Assembly (NCBI GenBank): GCA_963210315.1
Contig: OY723247.1
Span: forward strand, 1,860,001 to 1,924,000
Source of the DNA: Rhynchopus euleeides
Lineage: Eukaryota > Euglenozoa > Diplonemea > Diplonemida > Diplonemidae
Direction of reading: 5' to 3'
DNA length: 64,000 nucleotides
Within the stretch, counting starts at the first letter, position 1; every line of letters begins with the position of its first letter. The notes beneath the pieces were generated by a model. That model was given only the letters and a program-made list of their open reading frames with translations. It had not been told where the DNA came from and did not search any database. Shown here one piece after another: positions 10,983 through 23,500 of this stretch. The translations under genes were made by a program, and so were the position numbers.

Positions 10983-11573
10983 ACCTCTCTGCCCCTGGGG
11001 GGGGGGGGGGGGCTGTGGGATGGGGAGGGGTGATGGCGACCTCCTGTCTCGGCAGCCACGGTGTTGTCACGCCTGGTGTCGGGGTGGGGGGTGGGGGGTG
11101 TTGTATCGCTGCGTTCACTGCTGCCCCTTCTTCCCCCCTTGCCAGATTCGGCTGTTGCTTGTTTCGTTAAAAGATGATCCAACAGAATCTGGCCGTGTTA
11201 AAACAGTTATTTCTCTTGGCCTCTCGCCGCCAGAGGTAAGCAGATCGCATACTGCCTTCGAGTGCCAAGGCCTCCACCCCCCCCCCCCCCGGGGGCACAA
11301 TACCCTTTGCCACGACCCCGCTTTTTATCGCACTCTGCAAGTAGACGGCTTGTGCCTTAGCACCATACATAGCTGGTACCATACACCGCACCCCTCCAAA
11401 TCAGACATTTACACCCCCCCCCCCCTCGTTGGGAGGGGGATCTCAGGGAAGGGCCGGGAGAGGGAGGAGGGAACGAGGTACAGCCATGCGTCGGTGAGCC
11501 ACTCTGCACCCCCCACTCGCACCACCCGCCATTTCTGCCCTCCCCGTGCCCTCGCGGTACTTTGATTTGAGCG
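10983..11573. other. Intergenic spacer, no gene recognised
   Basis: A 0.6 kb G/C-run-rich spacer between the KY-like and dynein-like genes. G14 (10998-11012) and several C runs are present. No coding signal. Confidence 0.55.
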
Positions 11574-14500
11574 ATGAATTCGATGCGTGACTTCTGTACG
11601 GATGACGAGGACAAAATCGCCACGGTGATGTGGATGCTCAGCAAGGCGCACTCGCTGCTGGGCATCGAGAAGGACCCAACTGGGATGCCGGACCACAGCA
11701 TGATGATGGGGGCGTTTGATGATGTTTCCTTCCTCTCCTCCAGCCCGTTCTTCTGCCGCGTCGAGGAGGTGGCTGAGGGTGACGAGTGGAGCCGGGGCGG
11801 CGAATACCACACAACTGTGATGAACTGGCTGCTGGATCAGGACGGCAATGTCGGCCCGCGTATCGGGATTGCTTTACCCATGCACAGGGCCAATCCACAC
11901 GCATCCATTCTCAAAGGACGAACTGCCGTGCCGAACCCGATCGACACAAACAATCTCGTGGCGGAAACCCTGGCCCTGGATGTCCAAACGTCGAGGGCAC
12001 GGGAAGGGACAAGCGGTCTTAACTCAAGCGTGCATGTGAAGTGTCGGGGGTTTGGCCAGAGGAATGTGAATGATAAATCCCTGAGTGAGAATCCGTCCGA
12101 AACGCTGGACGAATGCCCCTTCTCCCACAGGACGAGGGTGTTTGACGACACCGCTGATGTCTTTGCCGAAGCTGTGCCCGAGACTCCGCATGCGCAGCTG
12201 AAAATGCTCATCATGGTGAAGAAGCCCAACACTGCTGTGCTTGTCCCCCACACCACGCTGCCGTCGGAGCTCCCCGGGAGGAGTGTTTACTTCTTCCGCG
12301 CGAAAACCCACCACTCGGCCCCACTGTACAAGCAGCTGCACTGCGGGGTGTACCCCGCCGGGTTCACTGAGGAGCAGATCATGCAGTCGGCGTTCATCCT
12401 CACCCAGAGCGTCATCACTGGGTGCCTCTCCCAGGTAAAAAAGAAGGACCTTGTGATGCGCGCTGTGGAGAAGGCTCTCAAACCCGGATCACAGCCGGGC
12501 GGCGGAGGTGGGGCTAGTGTGAGCGCCATGGTGATGAAGGCGTCATCCTCGGTGCAGCCGTCCTCCTCAATACACCATCCCCATCCTCCGACGGCTTCGT
12601 TGCAGGTGAAGTATCAGACCAAGGACATTTCTATTCCTGACGCAGTGGACCCGGCAGACGTCGACATTGTCGCGGTGGGTTGGGTGCGCTGCCTCAACGA
12701 GCTCCTCGGGGAGCAGCCTGCGAAGTGCTCCGTCGAGGAGGAGGCGGATTTCTGGCGGGACCAGGCGTCGTGCATCGTGTTCACCAAAAACAGATTCCAC
12801 AACTCGAAGACGGCGCAGGGGATTATGAACCGCCTGAGGGAGAACGGGTCGCTGCTCTCCACGACACTGGATGACCTGCTGAAGAAGCTCGACAAGGAGG
12901 CTCAGAAGAGGCTGAAGTGGTCCTCCTACCTCGCACCCCTCGCTGTCTACCGCGACCAGATCACTGCGAGGATCAACCTCATCCCCGGAGGGTCCGCAGT
13001 GGTGAACGAGAGGCTGCAGATGTTCGCAGATCTGTTCGCCACCATCGGCTGCCTCGCGGAGTTCTCCGACTATGCGTCAGCCATGCGGCTGACTGCCCTG
13101 TTCACGCAGTTCGCAGATCTCATCACCGACGAGGTGACGGGCTGGCTTTCGAGCAGCCCCTCGTCCCTGATCATCAAAAACATGGAGTTTGCGAAGGAGG
13201 TGCTGTGCAGCTTCAAGGAGACCTTCATCAGCCAGCGGACCGAGAAGAAGATGTTCCGCATCTGCCCCGTGAGGGCACCCTTCGTCAAGCTCGACTGCGC
13301 TGTGGAGCGGATCCGGGACGTCCACGAGATGCTCTCCTCCCGTGCCCTCTTCTATACGCAGCTCTCGACGCACCTCCCGCATGGCAACTCCCAGAAGAAC
13401 ATACTCCATATCCAACAGCTGCGGCTGGACATACAGAACATGCCGTTTGAACCCCACTCCCTCTTCCACCACACGGAGGAGAATTTCGATGCGGTCTACA
13501 AAGCGCATGCTGAGGATGTGAAGGCCTTCGAGATGCGTCTCGGCTTGCTCCTGGTGGACGTGGTGTGCGACACGGAGGTGTTCATCAAAGCCTCCGAGAC
13601 CTGCCACGCCTTCCTTGCTCTGAGGGATCGGAGGTATTTCCGGTCCTCCTGGCTCCGGGCCTGCGAGGCGACAGCCGCGCTCTTCCAGAAGGAGCTGACG
13701 GAGACCCAGAAGAAGTTTATGGAATACCAGGAAGGGGCGTTGCAGCAGAAGTCGGAGAATACAAAATCCCTCCCGCGCTGCGCCGAGCTCCTCTGCGTGG
13801 CAGTCTGCCTGATGGAGCGGATCGACCCCGACCCTCTCGTGAAGATCATCCCCAACTCCAACCTGATTGAGCAGGCAAATACCCTCATCGACAAGCTGCA
13901 GCTGCTGCAGAAGCAGGTCGTCACCCATTGGGAGGTTAACGCCTCTGCCATTGTGTCCTCCCTGAAGCCTGGCCTGCTGTGGAAGCCGCGTGGCTCCGAG
14001 GAAGTGGTTGTCACGCTCTGTCCCACCGTGGTGACCGCGGTGACGGAGGGGATTGTGCTGAAGCGGCTCAACAAAAACATCACGCTGCCCGACGCTGTCG
14101 AGGATGTCATCGCGCAGTGGGAGACGGTGCGGAAGCGGCAGCAGCGCCTAAGGCACGTCTGCTTCATGTTCTCCAGCGAGCTCAACCGAATCCCCAGGAT
14201 TTGGGCAAAGCTCCTCGAACCCGAATTCCGGCATGCAGGCGAGGTGTTTGCACGAGGGTTTTATCTTGAAGCCTCTGATGTGGACCTCCTCGCGTCTGTC
14301 TCAGGATACACTCACTACATGTCCTGGGCTGGAGGCTACGAGGTGGACCGTTTTGTAGTGGACTGCGAGGGGGCAGTTTCGGCGGTTTCCAGGGCGATCG
14401 CCGTGCTCCACTCCCCAATCGAGAAGGCTGACACCGCATTCATCTCATTTGATCAGACGGACAACCTCTTCCCATATGACTCGCGTGTTGGGAATTACAC

Positions 14501-17500
14501 CCTCCGTCTTGTTGATGAATGGTCCGCCTTCTATGAGGAGAAGAGGCAGCAGCGCTTTGCGCAGATCACCGGCATGACCTCGAGTCTCGTCAACCTCGCC
14601 ATCGGCGAGCTCAACTCGCTGAGGGAGGTTGATGATTACATCGACGAATTCAACGAGGAGTGGCTGGAGTACTCCTCTCAGATAACCGACTCCATATCCC
14701 GCGGGGTGGTGCAGCTGGTGGAGAACGCGCTGAAGCGGTTCCGCCAGCAGCTCTCCAAATCCTCCACCAGCACCATCCCACTGATGTCCTTCTCCTTGGT
14801 TCTGCAGGACGGGACCCCCGTGTTCCACCCCCCGAAGGAGCAGCTGGTGGCGGCTGTGCAGAAGATCATTGACGACATCCTCGACTACCCCTCTCTGATA
14901 CCGGAGCCCGCCACCTCCCAGGGGGGACCCTTTGCAGACGTGCGCAGCAAAGACTCTGTGATGAAGCTTGTCGAAAACATCCAAGACCATGTGAGGGACG
15001 AGCTGGACGAGGCAGAGAGCTGCCTGCTGTTCTTCTCCTCTCAGGTGGACAGGTGGGACCGCGTGCTGCGGGTGCGGCCCCTCCAGCAGAAGTCGTGGGA
15101 CATCGCCCTCCCCCTCGTGGATGACGTCCCAGAGGAGAGCGTCCGGAGCGCCAGCCTCGATGTGCCCACCCCGCCTGCCATGCCACGCCCGCACTTCACC
15201 CACAACACCCCTGTCCGCGCCCCGCGGAGATCGCTGCTTCCACTCTCCCCAGAGCAGCTCGGGAGAATGCTGAGGGACTGCGAAGCTGTGGGTGCCGCGC
15301 TGCGGCGGCTGCCGTCATCCTTCACATTAGGCCTTTTCCTGTTGGAGACGAAGTCCCTTAAAGACGCCGTGGCAGCCTCAGCAGGAGAGATGTACCGCAA
15401 GGCTGTGGAGAGGACCCACACCGCTATCAAGGATACCCTGATGGATCTGGAGAACACGCTGACGGTGACGTACAACAACCTGACAAACGCCGCTATCCAC
15501 ACAGCGGCAACCCCCACAGAGCTGTTCGATATCCTGGGGAAGCTGCGGGACTCCTCCCTAAAGGATCAGGAGATTCAGGATAAGACAGAGCCCCTCATGC
15601 CTGTGCTGAAGATTCTGAAGCGGCACCAGTCCCTCCCGTCGCCTGCGCTGTTCGCCCTGGCGGAGAGGGTCCGGCAGCTGCCCAAGTCGTGGAGCCGGAT
15701 CAAGATCCGCATGAATGCGGTGCGCACATCCATCCGGACCCTGCAAGATAAGGAGGTGATACGGTGGCTGGAGGAGCACGAGCTGTTCAGCAAACGCATC
15801 TCGCAGTTTGTCAAAACGACGCAGAAGAAATTGCCCGACACTGCCGCCTTCTTTGGGCATGACCCCTACTCCCTGTTGGGGTCGGCACGCCGCGAAGCCC
15901 TGTGTTTTGCCGAGGAGGAGCGTGACATGCTGAACGTCGGCGCGATGCTGGACCTGACACAGACGCCTTCAAAGGACCTGCAGACCTGCACCGACACGAT
16001 CCTCTCTCTGAAGACCCTGTGGGATCTGGTGTCGCACGTGCAGAGCTGTCTGATGGAGGCGAGCCAGCAGTGCTTCGACACCTTCAACCCCAGCAATCTC
16101 GAGGTCCTCCTCGACTCTCTAGACGACGACCTCGTCATGGAGTCCATCAGCGTGAAGGGGCACCCTCTGTACATCGAGGTGAGCGAGTCCCTTGCAGAGT
16201 GGAAGAAATCGCTCGCCCTTCTGCGAACCCTCCATGGCTCCGCCCTCAGGCCACGGCACTGGATGGTGCTCGTTGAGAACTGTCAGTACGAGAGGTGTCT
16301 GAAGGGGGAGCACCGGATAGACTGCGTGCTGCACTCCGGGATGACTGTCGAGTCGCCCAAGCTGATCGCCCTCCTGAAGCAGGCCGAGCAGGAGAGGACG
16401 AACGAGATGATCGTCGCAAACATCAGCGAGAAGTGGTCCAACATGCCGGTCCCCTTCAAATGGGGTGGATCCGCACACCTCAAGACCTGGCTTCTCGACG
16501 TGCCTGCTGCAGAGGAGTTGATCTCCAGAGCGGAGGATGACCGCATCTCGCTGACGCGTATCGAGAATGAGCCTGCCTCGCTCTGCTTCATCCAAGAGCT
16601 GCGGAAGTGGCTGGGCAACCTGTCGATGTCCATCCTCTACCTGCGTGACTGGGTGGTGGTGCAGCGCGAGTGGGTCGACGTGATCCTCGCCCTGTCCACA
16701 GATGCCTACGTGATGAACTACCGCAACCTCTACAAGGCGTACGTCGAGCAGATGGCGAAGCTCCACGGGGTGTTTTCTGTCGACAAGAAGCCCATCCAGC
16801 TCTTCGATGCACTGTCGGCAATGTGCGACTTCCTGGCACAGCCCATGGGGGTGCGCCACCTCATGACAGACCTGGAGGACAGGGTGAAGCTGAAGATCGA
16901 GACGTACATCACATCCCTCCCCAGGCTCGCCACGCTGAGCGACCACAAGCTGCGGATCCTGCTGAGCGTGGAGCTCAACCCGGCGGAGGCGCTGGATCAC
17001 TTCTCGACTATCGCACCTGGGTGTGCCAGAACACTCACGGATACCCACGCGGAACTACCTGTCAGGATGACGACTGATGTGTTGGGGTTCCAATCTGCAG
17101 ATGGGGCAGACCAGTTCTTGCTGAGAGAGCCATTTGTCTGCAGTGGGTCACTCGACTGCTACTTCTCTGGGCTGCTGCATTCTGTGCATGATCAGGTCCG
17201 GGAAGAGTTTGACGATGCGTGGGCCATGGTGCACGACGTTCCCCGAAGCGAGTGGTGCATCGGCACCTTCACCCAGAAGGTCACGCTGGCGGCACACCTT
17301 GCATTCTCCCTCGATGTGGCAAGCATGTTCGACCAGGTTGAGGACGGCAACCCCAACGCATACCAGCTGCTGCACAGCACCCTCACATCGCGCATCCGGA
17401 TGCACTCCGGGGTACTCCGTGGTGTGGGCGGGCTGCAGTCATACATCTGCTCGATGGCATCACTCGTCTCGCTTGACTCCAACGACAAGAGGCGCATCTC

Positions 17501-20500
17501 ATCCCTGCTCGTGCTGGAGCTGCACCACAGGGATGTGCTGAACACCCTCGTGAGCCAGGGGGCCTCGCGCAGCACCGACTTCGCTTGGGACAGCCAGCTC
17601 CGCATCACATGGGACAGCGACCACCGCAGGCCGGTGGGGCGCGCCCCCTTCGGCGAAACCATACAGCTCGGGAATGAGTTCATCGCGCCCCTCTCCGGGA
17701 CGCCTTACATCATGACCCCACAGACAGTGAGGTGCCGCACCACGCTGCTGTTCGCCATGAAGATGTTGCTCTGCCCTGTCGTGATGGGCCCCGCGAGCTC
17801 CGGCAAGCTCGAGGTGGTGAGCGACCTCTCCTGCATGTTGGCACACCACCTCGTCGTGGTGATTGGCTCCTCCAACTTCCACACCCGCCTGCTGCACCGC
17901 CTATTCTCGACGGTGCTGCGCATCTCATCGTGGGTGGCCCTGGCACGGGTGGAGGAGCTGTCCCCTGGGAACCTTCTCGTCGTATCCAACCAGATTGCGG
18001 AGGGGCTGAACCTGCAGCGGCAGGGGCGGACGCAGGCCATCATCACCGTCACCATGGCAAGGAGGTCGCAGGGATGGTGTCCCATCCCTGCTGCGCTGGC
18101 CAGGCTGTCGCAGCCGATCAGTCTGATGAAGGTGTGCCTCGAGACGATCGCCGTTACATCTCTCTCTGGGTTCGGCATAAAGAACGCAAAGCCCCTCGGG
18201 GCGAAGATCAGCGCCTTCTACACCCATGGGGAGGCGTTGCTGCCGGAGTTGAACTGGGGGCTCACGTCGATTCAGACGCTGCTGGTTCTGATCAGGGCGA
18301 GGTGGAAGACGATGCCCGAAAGGGAGGCGGTGAGCGGGGCGCTCAGCACCGTGCATATATCCAACCTCGCCGGGGATGACCTGGTCGTGGCGAACAACCT
18401 GCTGCACTCGCTCTTCCCGGGGGCGGATCCCGTCTTGGCAACCCCGATCATCGAGACGATTGTGAAGAACAACTACTCCACAGGCGAGGGCAACGAATTT
18501 GCCTCGGCATGCAACAGGCTGATTGCATCCCTTGCTCTCCGCAAAGCTCTCTGCATCGTCGGGCCCCCAGGCTGTGGGAAGACCGTGCTGTGGAAGCTCG
18601 CCGGGAAGGCCCTGGCGTTGGGGAAGGCGGATGTCCTGTTTCCGTCATCGCTGTCGCATCAGGAGTTTATGCAGCGCCTCCATGCGGTGGGGCGCAGCAA
18701 GCGGAAGATGCTCGTCCTGGATGCGCAGCCTGGGAAGTGGCTCGATGATTTCGCGCATAACTTTGGGGACTTGAGGATCAGCGACCCGGACGTCCAGCGC
18801 GACACACGCACCGTCATCGAGGCAGAGAGCCTCGCAGACATGTCACCCGGCATCGTCACCCGCCTGGGAGTCGTTGCCCTCAAGTCGACAGACGTCGGGT
18901 GGCTCGGGGTGAAGGACCGCTGGTCGCTCAGCCTCCCCCCAGAGTACAAGGCAGCGGTGGACTACCTCTGCGACACACACCTGGCACCGGTGTTTGAGTG
19001 GCACCGCCGCCACCTCGCGCACCAGAGCGAGCTGAATCTCCTGCAGACGATACAGCACACCATCGAGACCCTGCTGGTCAGAATGAAGACTGCAGCGGTG
19101 TCATCCGTCGACGTGGTGTTTGCGGCGTCTGTGTGGTGGTCGCTCCTCTCCCAGGCTGCGACGAAGAAGGATGTGGTTGCGCTGCTGTCGTGGTGGCGGC
19201 GGGATTTCATGCTGTCATCAGTGCTGCAGGACCCTTCGAACGAGCCGCACAGCACCTTCATGGACATCTACAAGGTGCACTTCACCACAGCGGATCCTGT
19301 CGCTGCGGCTTTCGAGCGGACCCACCAGGGGCTCACCGGGGAGCAGTCCTTTGCGTCATGCTACGCTGCGCTGCTCACCTCCAGGCGTCGCGGGGTGTGC
19401 GTCATAGGGAATGCAGGCTGTGGGCGGTCCACTGTGCTTCGGTCCATACACAGCCCGATGAAGCATGTGCATGTGACAGGGTCGTGGTCCACCGAGAAGC
19501 ACCTGTGGACACAGGGGGCATCGGAGCGCCATCTCCTGGTGTTCATCGACGACGTCTACTCCGCCCCCGCACACACCAAGGAGGCGGTGCGGTGTACGAT
19601 GCAGACCGATGCTGGGGTGACCTTTGTGGTGTCGGCGCTGCTGCTCAACGAGGATTTCGGAAACCCGAGGCTGGCCAGGCAGATGACGTCGATCTACCTC
19701 AGCTCCGAGGAGAGCGTCCTGGCGCTGCTGTCGCACAACGTGGCGAAGCACTTCCTGCGGGACGAGGAGGAGGGGTCGATCCGCGTCCCCTCCGCTCTCA
19801 CCCCGCAGTTCTTCTCCGAGGAGGTGCAGACCGCGGCAAACGCGCTGCCGCGCGCATCGACGGAGTTTGTCATGATGACGGGGCCGGAGCAGCAGCGCTT
19901 CCTTATGAAGATGACACGATCCGAGATGCTGACGAAGCTGCAGAAGCGCCTCGCCATAGCGCGGCCCGAATCTGTCGACACACGCAGCAAGCTGATCTCC
20001 CTGTGGCGCTACGAGATGAGCAGGCTCGTTTGCGACGCGTTCCTCCGCCCTGTCGACATCGAGGCGATTCGCGAGGCGTTGGACGATGCAACACTCGCAT
20101 CCTTCGACTACATCCCTGATGAGAAGTTTGACGACGACGACGATGAGGACGACGACTCTCATGGGCCGCGAGCAGCCTTGCTGGCAGCACACCCCTGCCT
20201 ACAGGATAACGAAGGTGTTGGCGGTGATATCCCCTCGGTGTACTGGGTGCCTGTGCACAATGGGACATGGCACAACGGCAAGTCGAAGAACCCCCTGCAC
20301 CCTCGCGAACTGATGGAGGTTGTGGGGGCGCTCGATCGGAAGAACTATGCTCTGGCCCTCCCGCCTGTGTGCAAGCATGTGGCATGCATCGCGGACTGCC
20401 TGGACTCAGGGGTGCGGGTCACAGTTGTGGCGGGGCCGAAGGGCATCGGGAAGCAGGCCATCGCCTGCTTCGCCGCGCGGCTGGCCCAGCTCAACCCTGT

Positions 20501-23500
20501 GATATATGAGGGCAACGAGAACTACCTGGTGGAGGTGTCGCGTAACCCGCGCGGATCGTGCCTGGTCCTGAAGGAGTCGAGGATAGTGAACCCGATGCTG
20601 CTGCCAGACTTGCAGGAGCAGGCCACGCAGGTCATCTTCCTGTGCAATTCGGAGAGCACAGATCTGCACCAGCTGGGTGCGCAGTACTCTGCGTTCTTCA
20701 GCAGCTCGCAGCTGTACTGTATGAGCGACCTGTCGTATGCGATGAAGTTTGAGCTGATCCGGAATGCCCTGCAGGTCGAACGCATGGTGACCAGCACCAT
20801 AAATCTAAATGTGCTCGCAGAGTTTCTGCTTGTTGTGCACTACAGTGCGAAGGAGGTTGCAGGGCACAGCATGCGCCTTCTGTTCGATCTGATCCGGTCT
20901 GCCCACAACATACACAAGGAGACGCTGCAGCGCGACACAATGCGTAAACGTGCGATCCGCGACGGGCTTACGAAGTCGAAGGCTGCCACCGGGCAGGCTG
21001 CCATGCTGGAGGCGAAGCTCAACCAGGAGGCGTCGTTTGCCAGCCTGCAGTCGAAGGCGACGGAGCGTGCCGGTGAGATCCATGAGAAGGCGAAGAAGGT
21101 GTTCCACGAGCATTGCATTGCGCAGGCGATGCAGCAGAAGCGGTCCGATGCCACGGCCACGGATTGCCAGAAGTATTCCAGGGAAATTGCACAGGAGCTG
21201 GCTGCAGCAAAGCCCTTTTATGAGGCTGCAATGCAGGCTGCGCGGTCGGTGGACAAGGGGTTGCTGAATGACCTCCGTGCGATGGCGAAGCCCCCGGGGG
21301 ACATGGTGTCCGTCTGTGTTGCAACGATGGTGATGATCTCCGACGGGCGCATCCCGAAGGAGCGTACCTGGGCAACTGTCAAGAAGGCCATGCAGACCCC
21401 CTCGCAGTGGTTGCAGAGCATCATGCAGCTGGACCTCAACAATCTCCCCGCGATGCAGATCGACTTCGTCGCCAAGATGACGAAGGACAACAAGCAGCAG
21501 TTCCAGCCCAACAACCTTGCAATCCGCTCCCCTGCATGCAGCTACCTGTGCAGTTGGATCCTCAACGTCGTTGCATACCACGAGGCACGTGTCATGGTGA
21601 AACCCAAAGAGGAGCGGGTACAGGAACTGAAAGTCTCTGTCGACAACTACAAGCTGGCCGTGCTCAAGATGAAAGAGAAGACGAAGCAGCTGAAGGCAAA
21701 CGTGGATGCCGCCTTCCAGGAGCTCAGCGCAAGCGAAGAGCAGTACAGCCACCACACGGCAAATGCGCAACAGATGCGCGGCAGGCTCGAGCGTGCGCAG
21801 GCGCTGACCCAGGCGCTCGGCGAAGACGACAAATGGAGCGAGTCGATCTGCCGAGACAAGGAGTGGGGCCCTGGCGACACTGCCCTCTGCGCCGCTATGG
21901 TGACCCACGCCGCCGGGATGACGGAGTCAACACGCAAGAAGCTCCTCCGCAAGGCGTGGCCCGACATGCTGAAGGGCAGCACCCTGCAGCTGTCACAGCC
22001 GATCCTCCCCCTCCTGCGCGCATCGGACACAGCGCTGTGGGTGAGCAACGGCCTCCCTGGCGACACGTTCACCCTGGAGTCCGCCATGTCCGCGGTGCAC
22101 TCCTCCCGCCACACGCTGCTGATCGACCCACACTCCCACGGGCTGAGGTGGCTGAAGAGCCTCTACCCGCAGGCCACTGTCGTGTCGATGCATGAGAAAT
22201 ATCACGACGCGCTCCTCCGCAGCCTGCACGACAGCCAGCCGATCATCATCACCGATGTGTGCGAGGCATTCCCCCCGCAGTACGACATGCTGATCGACAC
22301 ACACCACCCCGGTGTGCGGGGGAACAAGACGCTGTACATCCGCGGGAAGAAGTACAACGTGCGGGAGTCCTTCAAGATATTCGCTGTGGCGGATCGGATC
22401 AACCAGCACCTGCCTGACCAGCTGCTGAGCAGCCTCAACATCATCAACATGCAGATCTCGGGTGACGCGCTGGAGGAGCTGCTGCTGCAGAGAGCTGTAG
22501 AGCTCGTCTCCCCCGACGTGGAGCAGCAGCACCGCCAGACGTTGGAGGACCTCCATGCCCGCACCTTGGAGATGCAGACTGCAGAGGAGAGCCTCCTGCA
22601 GACGCTGTCAGCTGCGGACAGCGAGCTGCTCGACAAACCGGAGCTGGTGTCCTCGCTGCGTGAGATGAAGCATCGCACCACGAAGATCACTGCAGAGCAT
22701 GCCAAGTCGCAGGAGGACCTGGCGCATATGACAGCCAAGAGGGATGAGTATAAGTCTATCGTGCGCCGCCCCTTCCACTTGCTGATGCAGGCGCTCTCGC
22801 TGGAGCGTGTGTCGCCGCGCTACTCCTTCTCCCTAGACTGGATCATCGAGCTCTTCCGCAAATCCCTGGCGGCAGCGGTGGCACACAGCAGCACCGGAGA
22901 TGTCTTCGAGGCGCACAGCAGGGGTAGGGTTGGCGACTTCAGCGGATCGCTCGCCCCGGAGCTCTCTGCGGCAACAGCGTCTGCTGTGTACAGCCAGCTG
23001 ATCCTGAGCCTGGAGCCCCGGGATCACACCGTGTTCGCAACGGCGGTCTGCTTCCACATCCTCAACGCGGAGAGCCAGCAGCATGTGCCTGACCATCTCC
23101 TCAGTTTATTCCTCCGGGGGCCCAAGCTTGTTGAGATGGGCCCCTTTGTGGAGACAGGCCCCGCCTGGCTCGGCGACACAAAGTGGCGTGTCTGCGTCGC
23201 CCTGGAGGAAGCCTGCTCTGAGTTCGCCGGGCTGACACAGGACCTGCAGGCCCACGCCCGCTGGGAGGAGTGGCTCCGCGCCCCCGACGTCGAGAAGGTG
23301 GTGTTCCCCGGAGAGTGGCAGGGTCTGTCGCCCTTCAAAGGGCTCCTGCTCATCAAATTCCTCCGCCCGGACCGGCTGCCGGCGGCGGTGAATCTCTTCA
23401 TCAAAGGGGAGCTGGGACCGGAGTATGTCGCACGCCCAGCGTTGGATGTCGGGGCCCTCCTCGCTGACCCGGGCAGCCCGTGCCTCATGCTGTGGTCGGA